From an uncultured Eudoraea sp. (GTDB lineage: Bacteria > Bacteroidota > Bacteroidia > Flavobacteriales > Flavobacteriaceae): a stretch of 64,000 bases of DNA. Location: contig NZ_CANLGX010000004.1 of NCBI RefSeq assembly GCF_947490415.1, positions 310,001 through 374,000 of the forward strand, written 5' to 3'. Position 1 is the stretch's first letter. Each line of letters opens with the position of its first letter. Positions 47,801 through 56,394 of the stretch are shown piece after piece. Position numbers and translations under genes: made by a program. The notes under the pieces were generated by a model. That model ran no database searches. It was given only the letters and a program-made list of their open reading frames with translations, and was not told the origin of the DNA.

Positions 47801-48170
47801 ACTTTTTAAAAGCATGATAGACAAGGTGAACAAAGAAGTAGTTTCCTTCTTGTTCAAAGGGGAATTACCCTCTGCTGACACTAATGAGATTCAGGAAGCC
47901 AGGAATGTACGAAGACCTAAAGAGAAGCTACAGACTACTAAGGAGGAAATTCCTAATAATGATGAACTGGCAGCCCGGAACAGAGCAGTAGGTCAGAACC
48001 AAGGTGGCAGGGCTCCAATAACGGAAACCATTGTGAGGGAAAAACCTAAAATTGGCAGGAATGAAAAAGTCACAATTAAAAATGTAATGTCCGGCGAAAG
48101 CAAGACTGTCAAATTCAAACAGGCAGAGCCTCTTATAGACCGCGGAGAATGGGTATTGATCCAAGATTGA
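44808..48170 (+). CDS. secA: Preprotein translocase ATPase SecA
   Basis: 1120 residues. It starts [23 protein letters not shown] and carries Walker A MQTGEGKT, the [20 protein letters not shown] block, [27 protein letters not shown], and [10 protein letters not shown] with [14 protein letters not shown]. Compared with E. coli SecA it has extra segments at about 55-110 and 335-470, usual in Bacteroidota. The C-terminal tail lacks the CxCxnCH zinc motif and ends [17 protein letters not shown]. SecA drives protein export through SecYEG. A strong terminator follows. Confidence 0.97.
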   Translation: [1120 protein letters not shown]

Positions 48171-48196
48171 CAAATTAACCGATATTATTAAAAATG

Positions 48197-48223
48197 GCGT
48201 CCGTATATGGACGCTTTTTTTTT
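48197..48223 (+). terminator. Terminator after secA
   Basis: Stem GCGTCC (48197-48202) pairs with GGACGC (48209-48214) and is followed by nine T (48215-48223), 26 bp after the secA stop. Confidence 0.88.
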
Positions 48224-48281
48224 GTTCAAAATGCTATATCTTTAGGTATTGACACCTAATTATTATTATTATTATTTTGAT

Positions 48282-49676
48282 ATGAAATCTTCCAGACGTA
48301 AATTCCTGACCTCCATTAGCATGTTAGCTGCCTCTTCCGCAATGCCAATTACACAGTTTGATTTTGGAATAAATGTAAAATTAAAAATTGCCCTTGTTGG
48401 AACAGGTATTCGTGGAATCACTTTTTGGGGAAAACGTCTTGTCGATGAATATTCGGATATACTGGAATTTGTGGGCTTGTGCGATATAAATCCGGGGAGA
48501 CTCTCCTTTGGAAAAGAATATACCGGAGCAAATTGCCCAACTTTTACAAATTTTGAGAAAATGATCCAAGATTCTAAACCAGATCTTGTTATCGTGACCA
48601 CAAAAGATGCAACTCACCATGAATTTATTATCAAAGCAATGGAAATGGGATGCGATGTACTTACTGAAAAACCATTAACTACAGATGAAAATAAATGTCA
48701 GGCCATCCTGGATGCAGAAAAAAAATCAGGCAAAAATCTGATAGTAGGTTTTAACTACCGATGGAGCCCATATAACACCAAAATAAAACAGTTATTGGCA
48801 GATAACACCATTGGCAAACTAACTTCAGTTGACTTTCATTGGTATCTGAACACTTACCACGGTGCCAGTTATTTTAGACGATGGCACGGACAAATGGAAA
48901 GCAGCGGGTCCTTATGGGTTCACAAGGCCACGCATCATTTCGACCTTCTTAACTGGTGGATCAATTCTGAGCCATCCGAAGTATTTGCATTCGGTGATTT
49001 GGAATTTTATGGGAAAAATGGCCCTTTCAGAGGGGAGAACTGTAGAAATTGCAATCATCAATCTAATTGTGACTTCTATTGGGACATTTCTAAAAATCAA
49101 TTTTTGACTAATTTGTATACAAAACATGAGAAATACGATGGGTATATCCGAGACAATTGCCTTTTTAGAAATGAAATAAACATTTATGATAAGATGTCTG
49201 CGCAGGTAAAATATCAAAATAACGTGCAATTAAATTATTCGCTAACCACTTATTCTCCATTGGAAGGTTGGCGGGTCGCCTTTAACGGTACAGGAGGAAG
49301 GCTCGAAGCATGGATGGACATCCCTTATTATAAAGAGATGAACATAGACCAGGCCGAAATGCACGACAAGGAAATGGAGCAGAGCAATGAGGAAACTGAG
49401 AATAATGAACCCATAATAGTGCACAAATTGTGGAAGGATTTTGAAACTGTTATGGTAGAAATGGAAAAAAGCGGTCATGGTGGAGGTGACAAACGCTTAC
49501 AAGATAAATTGTTTAGAAGTGCTGATTCTATTGATCCTTTTGGCAGGACCGCAGGAAGCAGAGATGGCGCAATGTCTGTACTTATTGGGATTGCGGCAAG
49601 AAAAAGTATTGAAACCGGTACAGCTGTTAACATTGGAGATCTGACCAATTTACAGCCTAAGGAGGTACGAGATTAA
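48282..49676 (+). CDS. Gfo/Idh/MocA family oxidoreductase with Tat signal
   Basis: The ATG at 48282 gives MKSSRRKFLTSISMLAASSA, a twin-arginine signal, so it is chosen over an upstream ATG (48249) that would add a Tyr-rich run; 464 residues. The Rossmann segment is KIALVGTGIRGITFWGKRL, then GLCDINPGRLSF; CDVLTEKPLTT provides the conserved Lys. A Cys-rich segment NCRNCNHQSNCDFYW occurs around 262-276 and may bind metal. These are exported NAD(P)-dependent sugar oxidoreductases or glycosidases; the substrate is open. It has no sugar-related neighbours. Confidence 0.87.
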   Translation: MKSSRRKFLTSISMLAASSAMPITQFDFGINVKLKIALVGTGIRGITFWGKRLVDEYSDILEFVGLCDINPGRLSFGKEYTGANCPTFTNFEKMIQDSKPDLVIVTTKDATHHEFIIKAMEMGCDVLTEKPLTTDENKCQAILDAEKKSGKNLIVGFNYRWSPYNTKIKQLLADNTIGKLTSVDFHWYLNTYHGASYFRRWHGQMESSGSLWVHKATHHFDLLNWWINSEPSEVFAFGDLEFYGKNGPFRGENCRNCNHQSNCDFYWDISKNQFLTNLYTKHEKYDGYIRDNCLFRNEINIYDKMSAQVKYQNNVQLNYSLTTYSPLEGWRVAFNGTGGRLEAWMDIPYYKEMNIDQAEMHDKEMEQSNEETENNEPIIVHKLWKDFETVMVEMEKSGHGGGDKRLQDKLFRSADSIDPFGRTAGSRDGAMSVLIGIAARKSIETGTAVNIGDLTNLQPKEVRD

Positions 49677-49839
49677 CATATTTAGTATTGTAGATAACAA
49701 AGTTACTTTTTGTCAGATTAGCTGTTGAATATATGATAAAACATATATAGCTTTACAGCATTGAGGGAATTCGCCTCCCAGCTACGGTTGCGATTTTCCG
49801 TATGAAGCATAGCTGCATCAATGAATATAACTTAAGACT

Positions 49840-51060
49840 ATGGAAAAAGAAACCAAACATCAGCACAGAATACAGGATAAAATACGTCTGACCCTTAGGG
49901 TAAGCTATTTTGCTTCTATTTCCTCTATAATATTTGGTCTGGTTTGTCTTTTTTTCCTGGATATTTATGAAATTGTTCCCCATATATTTCTGGCCTTTGG
50001 TGCGTTGAGTGTAATTAATAACCTGGCCTATGCATCTCACAAAAACCTAACGCTTACCTATAACATCCTTTCTATACTTGGCTTAGCTTCAGCTACGGCC
50101 ATCACTATGTTAACAGGTGGCATAAACAGTCCGTTTATTTTTGTGCTGGCAATTGTTGTGTTTGCGGGATATGCGACAACGCGCAATTATGGGAAAATCT
50201 ATTTGTACCTCACTGTTCTGATTATTGCTTTAATTTTTGTTCAGGGAATTTCCGATTTTTCTTTAACCCAAAATGTTGTTCCCGTTGAGAGTCAAAACCT
50301 TTTTAGCTTTTTAAGCATATTGTTCTCCGTTTACCTCCTGGGTGGAGTGCTGGGTAAAAACCTCTTAAAAGCACACCACAACCTCTATAAAACCAAGATG
50401 GAAGTTGAAGAACGGATACATGAAAAGGACACCCTGCTCAAAGAAGTGCACCACAGGGTTAAAAATAATCTGCAAACGGTTTCCAGCCTGCTAAGCCTTC
50501 AGTCCAGGGGGATAAAGGATGAAAAAGTAAAAAATCTTATTAAAAGTAGTCAGAACAGAGTCATCTCTATGGCTATGGTACATGAAATGCTTTACATGCG
50601 CGACGATCTGTCTAAAATAAATTATAAATCCTATGTTGAAGAATTAAGTGAATATCTTGTGAAATCTGTAAAGGGTGCCGATAGTAACGTTAAGGTAAAC
50701 ATTAATATTCCTCAAATAGAATTGGGTATAGATACGGCTATACCTCTTGGCCTCCTCATCAACGAAGCACTAACAAATGCCCTTAAATATGGAATAAAAG
50801 GGGATGACCAGGGAGAAATACATATTGAGCTAAAGAAAATGGCTGATAAGGACTACATTCTAAATATTGGAGATAATGGTGTTGGTTTTTCAGAGGAAGT
50901 GAATTTTAAAAATACCCGTTCTCTGGGCTTAAAGCTAATTCATAACCTTGCCCGTCAGCTAAAAGGATCGATAATCAGAGACTTTTCCAAAAAAGGCACC
51001 AACTATATTGTTAATTTTAAAGAAATAGGTCAGAGCGACTTTCATCAATCGGTGGCTTAA
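49840..51060 (+). CDS. Membrane sensor histidine kinase, HisKA_2 type
   Basis: 406 residues. Five or six N-terminal helices (about 25-180) are followed by a short coiled coil and the HisKA_2 dimerisation domain, LLKEVHHRVKNNLQTVSSLLSLQ, with the phospho-accepting His at 204 or 205. The HATPase domain shows NEALTNALKYG (N-box) and IGDNGVGFS (G1). There is no attached receiver domain and no response regulator next to it, so its partner must be encoded elsewhere. HisKA_2 kinases often signal light or stress states. The first Met is in a good position. Confidence 0.92.
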   Translation: MEKETKHQHRIQDKIRLTLRVSYFASISSIIFGLVCLFFLDIYEIVPHIFLAFGALSVINNLAYASHKNLTLTYNILSILGLASATAITMLTGGINSPFIFVLAIVVFAGYATTRNYGKIYLYLTVLIIALIFVQGISDFSLTQNVVPVESQNLFSFLSILFSVYLLGGVLGKNLLKAHHNLYKTKMEVEERIHEKDTLLKEVHHRVKNNLQTVSSLLSLQSRGIKDEKVKNLIKSSQNRVISMAMVHEMLYMRDDLSKINYKSYVEELSEYLVKSVKGADSNVKVNINIPQIELGIDTAIPLGLLINEALTNALKYGIKGDDQGEIHIELKKMADKDYILNIGDNGVGFSEEVNFKNTRSLGLKLIHNLARQLKGSIIRDFSKKGTNYIVNFKEIGQSDFHQSVA

Positions 51061-51183
51061 GGGAAACCCTTATTAAAGGCGGCTATTTTATATTCCTGAC
51101 ACATAAATTCCCCATGTAAAAAGACTTTTCTTCTTAAGGCAATTTATACCTATATTTAGCCGACTAATTCAAAAATTGCCCTT

Positions 51184-53709
51184 ATGAAGAATATTTTACT
51201 AGTATGTTTTTTACTTTGTAGTTGCCTCACATTCAGTCAGGATTACTTTCTTAAAAAATACCAGCCTTTTAATAGTAATATTCCTTCTCCTGAAGAGTTT
51301 TTAGGTTATGGAATTGGAGAACGTCATACCAGGCATGATCTTATTGTAGCTTATTTACAAAAGCTCGCAGAGCTTTCAGACAGAGCATCTATCCATGAAT
51401 ACGGCAAAACACATGAAGGTCGTAAACTCGTAATCTTAACGATTACTACCCCCGATAATTTGTCTAATTTGGAATCTATAAAGGAAAGGCACCTTGCCTT
51501 TACAGATCCCAGCAAATCCTCTTCCCCGGACGCATCTCTTCCAATTTTTATTAATTTGGGTTATAACGTACATGGGAATGAGCCATCCAGTTCCGAAGCA
51601 GCGCTTTTAAGCGCTTATACATTTGTAGCTTCTGAGAATCCCGTGATACTTAATTACATAACAAACGCAGTAATCTTTATAGATCCTACCATCAACCCTG
51701 ATGGTCGGGACAGGCATACACAATGGGTAAACAGCTATCAGGGCAATCCACTTGTGGCAGACCCCCAGGATGCAGAGCACAATGAATACTGGCCTGGTGG
51801 GCGTACCAATCACTATTGGTTCGACCTCAACAGGGACTGGCTTCTGGCAATAAACCCTGAAAGTCGTGGTAAGCTTAAGTGGTATCATGAATGGTACCCC
51901 AATGTAGTTACCGACTTTCATGAAATGGGTTCTCAAAGCACTTATTTCTTTGAACCAATGAAAGCAAACGGTTCTCTTAACCCTATTATGCCTAAAAAGA
52001 ACTATGAGGATCTTAATAATTTGTTTGGAAACTATTTTGCCAAGGCCTTAGACAGCATTGGCTCATTTTATTTTACCAAAGAGGCTTTTGACGGTACCTA
52101 TCCGGGTTACGGTTCTTCCTATCCTGATATTCAGGGTGGCCTTGGGCTGTTATTTGAACAGGCCAGTTCCAGGGGGCATAAGCAGAAAACGGCCTTTGGT
52201 GAAATCACATTTCCCTTCACCATTCGCAATCAGTACACATCGAGTATCACTACTGTGAAGGCTGCAGTTGAGAACAAAGATTATCTGCGTTCATATCAAA
52301 AAGAATTCTTTAAAACGGCGATGATGAATTCGGCAATAAAAGGGGTTCAAGGATACAGCTTTGGAGATCGCTATGACAAAAACCGGATAAAGGCATTTAT
52401 TGACAAGCTATTAATCCATAAAATAGATGTATACAAATACGGTAATGATTCCTATGTAGTGCCCACATCCCAGCCCCAGTACAGGATGGTGCAAACGATG
52501 TTTGAAACTTATAAAAAATACCGTGACAGCGTTTTTTATGATGCGTCTGCCTGGTCTGTGGCAAATTTCTATAATATAAACTACAGGGGAGTAAAGAAGC
52601 TAAGTCGGGGAGATAAAATAACTTCTACAGATGATCTTGTAAACGTCCAACCAGTTCAAAAATCCTCTTATGCATATATTATAGATTGGGATGATTACAA
52701 CGCACCTGCAGTTTTAAATTTTCTTCAAACTAAGAAGTTGGTACTCTCTTCTGCCTTTAAACCATTTACCACAACGATCGATAATACCAGCAAGTCTTTT
52801 AATTATGGAGCCTTAATTCTACCCATAAGCCTTCAAAAGAAAGATGCTGATGAAGTATATAAATGGGTGCTTGAGGCACAGGAAAAATACCAGGTCCCTA
52901 TCTATGGGATAGCCACGGGTTACAACAGCCAGGGAATTGATCTGGGAAGCAGGCATATTCGCCCATTAACAAAACCCAAAGCCGCAATGCTTATAGGAGA
53001 TGGAACCCGCTCTTATGAAGCCGGAGAGGTTTGGCATTTATTAGATACCAGGGTACACATGCCAATTACAAAAATCCCTATCAGGAACTACGATGAGGCA
53101 AAGCTAGACGAATACAATACATTGGTTATGGTTTCGGGCAAGTATAGTCTTACAGAGAAGCAACAGACCAAACTTTCAGACTGGGTTAAGAAGGGGAATA
53201 CACTTATTACAATTGGAACAGCCTCTAAATGGGCTATTGATAAAAAACTTGTTAAAGAGAAACTTACTAAATCCGAGGTAGATTCTACCAAGGCAGTATT
53301 GCGAGAGCCATACGTTGATGCCGATGAAAACCTGGGTAGAGAAGGCCTTGGAGGAATTATACTTAAAGCCGATCTGGATGTTACCCATCCGCTGGCATTT
53401 GGCTACAGAGATACAGACATTCCGGTATATAAAAACAATACTGTATGGCTTTCACCGAGTAAAAATGAGTATTCTACCGTAGCTAAATACTCCAGGAATG
53501 CGCTGATAGACGGTTACATAAGTAGAAAGAACAGCGAAGAATTCTTAAAAACTTCGGCTTCACTTATTGTAAGTCCCTTAGGCAGCGGAAGAGTAGTAAT
53601 GTTCGCGGATAATCCAAATTTCCGGGGCTCATGGTATGGCACCAACAGATTATTCCTTAACGCCTTATTTTTGGGAGATAAGATTGAGGTACCTAAACAA
53701 AACGACTAG
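51184..53709 (+). CDS. M14 family zinc carboxypeptidase with C-terminal glutamine amidotransferase-like domain
   Basis: 841 residues with signal peptide (LLVCFLLCSCLTFS-Q). The carboxypeptidase domain (about 45-350) has zinc ligands His130 and Glu133 in NVHGNEPSSSE and His246 in TDFHEMGSQ, and the substrate-binding region NPDGRDR and DLNRDW. A later part, ALILPISLQKKDADEVYKWVLEAQ and TLVMVSGKYSLTEKQQTKLSDWVKKGNT, looks like a class I amidotransferase/ThuA-type fold. It probably removes C-terminal residues from peptides in the periplasm. The amidohydrolase gene starts 1 bp after its stop. Confidence 0.91.
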   Translation: MKNILLVCFLLCSCLTFSQDYFLKKYQPFNSNIPSPEEFLGYGIGERHTRHDLIVAYLQKLAELSDRASIHEYGKTHEGRKLVILTITTPDNLSNLESIKERHLAFTDPSKSSSPDASLPIFINLGYNVHGNEPSSSEAALLSAYTFVASENPVILNYITNAVIFIDPTINPDGRDRHTQWVNSYQGNPLVADPQDAEHNEYWPGGRTNHYWFDLNRDWLLAINPESRGKLKWYHEWYPNVVTDFHEMGSQSTYFFEPMKANGSLNPIMPKKNYEDLNNLFGNYFAKALDSIGSFYFTKEAFDGTYPGYGSSYPDIQGGLGLLFEQASSRGHKQKTAFGEITFPFTIRNQYTSSITTVKAAVENKDYLRSYQKEFFKTAMMNSAIKGVQGYSFGDRYDKNRIKAFIDKLLIHKIDVYKYGNDSYVVPTSQPQYRMVQTMFETYKKYRDSVFYDASAWSVANFYNINYRGVKKLSRGDKITSTDDLVNVQPVQKSSYAYIIDWDDYNAPAVLNFLQTKKLVLSSAFKPFTTTIDNTSKSFNYGALILPISLQKKDADEVYKWVLEAQEKYQVPIYGIATGYNSQGIDLGSRHIRPLTKPKAAMLIGDGTRSYEAGEVWHLLDTRVHMPITKIPIRNYDEAKLDEYNTLVMVSGKYSLTEKQQTKLSDWVKKGNTLITIGTASKWAIDKKLVKEKLTKSEVDSTKAVLREPYVDADENLGREGLGGIILKADLDVTHPLAFGYRDTDIPVYKNNTVWLSPSKNEYSTVAKYSRNALIDGYISRKNSEEFLKTSASLIVSPLGSGRVVMFADNPNFRGSWYGTNRLFLNALFLGDKIEVPKQND

Positions 53710-53710
53710 T

Positions 53711-55279
53711 ATGAACAAAAAAATAAATTCCTTCTTAATTCTCATCTTATGTTGCAATCTTTCAATACTTGCACAGAGTAACGAGGGCGATGGGCCATTT
53801 TCTCAACTTATCATCAGGGGAGTTACCCTTATTAATGGTAATGGGGCACCGCCAATGGGGCCCGTAGATATAGAAGTGGTTAACAATCGTATTAAAAGTA
53901 TAAAGGTTGTAGGCTATCCGGGAGTAGCAATAAAAGATTCAGACCGACCACAGCTTAAAGGAGGAGGCAAAGAATTAAACTGCGAAGGCATGTATTTACT
54001 TCCGGGCTTTGTAGATATGCATGGCCATATTGGAGGAAAAGCCCAGGGCGCAGAACCGGACTATGTTTTTAAACTCTGGATGGCTCATGGAATTACTACG
54101 GTGCGTGAACCGAGCGGTCGGGGGGTGGATTTTACTTTGGATTTAAAAAGAAAAAGTGCTAAAAATGAAATTGTAGCACCCCGTATTTTAGCCTATACAG
54201 GATTTGGACAAGGTAGTGATGCCACTATAAGCACTCCGGAAATGGCACGGGAATGGGTTCGGAATAACGCCAAAAAAGGAGCTGATGGCATTAAGTTATT
54301 TGGGGCACCTCCGGAAATTATGACAGCAGCTTTAGATGAAAACAAAAAATTAGGCTTGCGCTCAGCTTGTCATCATGCTCAGCTTAATGTTGCCAGATGG
54401 AATGTACTCCATTCCGCCAGGGCTGGTCTGACTAGTATGGAGCACTGGTATGGACTACCGGAAGCACTTTTTGAAGACCGTACGGTGCAGGATTATCCAC
54501 TGGATTACAATTACAATAATGAACAGGACCGCTTTGAGGAGGCCGGTAAACTATGGCAACAGGCAGCAAAACCATATTCTGAACATTGGAATAAAGTTAT
54601 GGACGAACTTATCTCATTAGATTTTACCCTGGATCCAACCTTTAATATTTATGAAGCCAGCAGAGACCTTCAAAGGGCACGAAGGGCTGAATGGCACGAA
54701 GACTATACCTTGCCTTCATTATGGGATTTCTACCAGCCCAGCAAAATAAGTCATGGTTCTTATTGGCATTACTGGGGTACCGAACAGGAGGTAGCCTGGA
54801 AGGAGAATTACAAACTCTGGATGACCTTTATAAATGAGTATAAGAACAGAGGTGGCCGGGTAACCACAGGCTCAGATTCGGGCTTCATCTTTCAGCTCTA
54901 TGGTTTTGCCTATATACGTGAAATGGAATTGCTGCGGGAAGCCGGGTTTCATCCTTTAGAGATTATTCGCTCAGCAACCTTAAACGGAGCAGAAGCCTTA
55001 GGAATGGATGATCAAATAGGTACAGTAACTGTTGGTAAACTTGCCGACTTTGTTATTGTATCTGAAAATCCATTAGAAAACCTGAAAGTACTATATGGCA
55101 CTGGCGCCATAAAACTTACTGAAGATAATGAAGTTGTGCGTGTTGGTGGGGTAAAATACACCATAAAGGATGGTATAATCTACGATGCCAAAGCACTACT
55201 CCGGGAAGTAAAGCAAATGGTGGATGCAGAAAAAAAGCGTTTGAATTATCAAATTAAACAACCTGGAATTCAGGAATAA
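53711..55279 (+). CDS. Amidohydrolase family protein, secreted
   Basis: 522 residues from the ATG at 53711, one base after the M14 stop; the open frame upstream lies inside that gene. A signal peptide (SFLILILCCNLSILA-Q) is present. The metal site has His104 and His106 in VDMHGHIGG, a probable carboxylated Lys region GADGIKLFG, His residues in RSACHHAQLN and MEHWYG, and Asp in TTGSDSGFIF. The second Ala-Ser-Ala rich barrel part ends IGTVTVGKLADFVIV. It belongs to the imidazolonepropionase/prolidase-like branch and may act on dipeptides produced by the M14 enzyme (inference). Confidence 0.89.
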   Translation: MNKKINSFLILILCCNLSILAQSNEGDGPFSQLIIRGVTLINGNGAPPMGPVDIEVVNNRIKSIKVVGYPGVAIKDSDRPQLKGGGKELNCEGMYLLPGFVDMHGHIGGKAQGAEPDYVFKLWMAHGITTVREPSGRGVDFTLDLKRKSAKNEIVAPRILAYTGFGQGSDATISTPEMAREWVRNNAKKGADGIKLFGAPPEIMTAALDENKKLGLRSACHHAQLNVARWNVLHSARAGLTSMEHWYGLPEALFEDRTVQDYPLDYNYNNEQDRFEEAGKLWQQAAKPYSEHWNKVMDELISLDFTLDPTFNIYEASRDLQRARRAEWHEDYTLPSLWDFYQPSKISHGSYWHYWGTEQEVAWKENYKLWMTFINEYKNRGGRVTTGSDSGFIFQLYGFAYIREMELLREAGFHPLEIIRSATLNGAEALGMDDQIGTVTVGKLADFVIVSENPLENLKVLYGTGAIKLTEDNEVVRVGGVKYTIKDGIIYDAKALLREVKQMVDAEKKRLNYQIKQPGIQE

Positions 55280-55327
55280 TAATCAGTTTAATCGACTCTT
55301 GCTTTATTTTAAGTACAAAGGGAGGAC

Positions 55328-55441
55328 TTATCTTCGGCCTGTTGGGACTTTAATAGGTCTTAAAACTCCTTTTGTTTTAGGAAAAACAATCAAATAACTC
55401 ATTAGAAGTGCAACAGGTAATAATAGAATAAATAGTACCAT
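55328..55441 (-). CDS. Possible 37-residue membrane peptide
   Basis: A minus-strand ATG (55439-55441) opens 37 codons to TAA at 55328-55330. The product has one hydrophobic segment (VLFILLLPVALLMSYLIVF) and a basic tail with PKTKGVLRPIKVPTGRR. It begins 19 bp downstream of the small secreted protein gene at 55461-55718. The layout is plausible for a small membrane protein, but the length is too short to be sure. Confidence 0.38.
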   Translation of the reverse strand: MVLFILLLPVALLMSYLIVFPKTKGVLRPIKVPTGRR

Positions 55442-55460
55442 TAGGTTTGGGGTTTGGGGA

Positions 55461-55718
55461 TTAGGCTAATTTGGGTTTATTTTTTTTAGTAGTAAAAGCC
55501 AGAGCTTTCTTTACTCGTGTATTCTTGAATTTGTATAAGCGCGCAACAGCGTCTTCTTTTGTTGCCTCAATTTGCCCACTATTGTAAGAAACAGGAAGGC
55601 TAGCATCCAGAACAATATCCATTTGAAATGTTTCAACTTTACCATAGTCTGTAGTTTTTTGGGCCAGAGCAACAGCTCCGAATAAAAGTATAAGTACTAA
55701 GGTTAAAAATGCTTTCAT
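55461..55718 (-). CDS. Small secreted protein, paralogue A
   Basis: 85 residues with signal peptide (FLTLVLILLFGAVALA-Q). The mature part contains VETFQMDIV and ends in a basic block AVARLYKFKNTRVKKALAF followed by TTKKNKPKLA. The protein at 60835-61053 has the same ending with 23 of 29 identical residues and the equivalent VETIEMSIV, so they are paralogues. A shared 20-bp box lies 69 nt upstream and a hairpin directly before the ATG. The function is unknown; the net basic, Lys/Arg-rich mature form suggests binding to an anionic surface such as LPS or nucleic acid. Confidence 0.8.
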   Translation of the reverse strand: MKAFLTLVLILLFGAVALAQKTTDYGKVETFQMDIVLDASLPVSYNSGQIEATKEDAVARLYKFKNTRVKKALAFTTKKNKPKLA

Positions 55719-55720
55719 GC

Positions 55721-55739
55721 TATTAGATTGGGTCTAATA
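55721..55739 (-). promoter_or_regulatory. Start-codon-proximal hairpin of paralogue A
   Basis: TATTAGA (55721-55727) and TCTAATA (55733-55739) form a perfect 7-bp stem around TTGGG, 2 nt before the ATG on the minus strand. It could mask the ribosome binding site. A second palindrome, TACCCTTAGGGTA, lies at 55759-55771. Confidence 0.45.
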
Positions 55740-55787
55740 AAATAACTACAGAAAGTGGTACCCTTAGGGTATAAATCGCTGAAAGCA

Positions 55788-55807
55788 CCTTATTTTTCGG
55801 TAGCTGG
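55788..55807 (-). promoter_or_regulatory. Shared 20-bp upstream box, copy A
   Basis: On the minus strand it reads CCAGCTACCGAAAAATAAGG. It differs by one base from the box at 61124-61143 and has nearly the same distance to the start codon (69 nt). It is probably a regulator binding site. Confidence 0.55.
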
Positions 55808-56046
55808 AAAATTTTGCGATAAAGCGATAAAAATTTCGGATGAAAAGAATTGAAGCAAAAAACCCTTTATCGGAATTTTAGGTTTTTTAGCCGGTATTGT
55901 AAAGGGATTATATGGGTATTATTGAGAGAAATATGAAAAAAAACGCGGAAAAGGAAATATAATAATGTAAGAAATTGTTACTTCTTGAAGATTTATTTGG
56001 TAACGGACTTCAATATATCCAATTGAAGTTAATATTTGAAAAAACG

Positions 56047-56161
56047 AGATTTCTCACACTCACTAAGTTCGATTTTAAATGACAGATCTGGCTTACATCC
56101 GCTTTTTATAACCCAACCGGGTAATTTCGACATGAGTTGCAAAGGAACGATTGAGAAATCT
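56047..56161. repeat. REP-like palindromic repeat, copy 1
   Basis: The 115-bp unit is bordered by perfect inverted ends AGATTTCTCA and TGAGAAATCT. The centre contains GACAGATCTGGCTTACATCCG and AACCCAACCGGGTAATTTCGAC. It is one of two near-identical units 152 bp apart in the gene-free interval 55719-56394. Such dyads with the theme GTCATTTCGA occur widely in Flavobacteriia (from memory). Confidence 0.72.
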
Positions 56162-56198
56162 ATACTGCATGTAAGTGTGATTGAAAAAAGGTAAATTG

Positions 56199-56313
56199 AG
56201 ATTTCTCACGCTCACTTTGTTCGGTTCGAAATGACAGATCTGGCTTACATCCGTTTTTTATAACCCAACCGGGTCATTTCGACATGAGTTGCAAAGGAAC
56301 GATTGAGAAATCT
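56199..56313. repeat. REP-like palindromic repeat, copy 2
   Basis: It has the same length (115 bp) and the same inverted ends as copy 1, with about 10 substitutions. This copy keeps the internal dyad TCGAAATGAC (left) and GTCATTTCGA (right) perfectly. The right flank (ACTGTATTAAAATGTAAGTG) resembles that of copy 1 (ACTGCATGTAAGTG), so the flanks were duplicated too. A third partial left end, GAGATTTTCCACATTCAC, lies at 56351-56368. Confidence 0.72.
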
Positions 56314-56394
56314 AGACTGTATTAAAATGTAAGTGGAAATATGATCAAAAGAGATTTTCCACATTCACAGCATTGGGGTAAAGTACTCGTAAAT

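Larger units (their letters stand above)
55719..56394. other. 676-bp gene-free interval
   Basis: It holds the regulatory region of paralogue A (55719-55810), then an AT-rich stretch without recognisable coding capacity (55811-56046), then two 115-bp REP-like palindromic repeats and a partial third end. No ORF of convincing quality was seen on either strand. Confidence 0.7.

Noticed and set aside
48259-48276. (ATT)6 run before the second Gfo/Idh/MocA gene as a phase-variable microsatellite
   Set aside because: It is short, lies in an AT-rich leader and changes in steps of three; nothing shows that its length affects expression.
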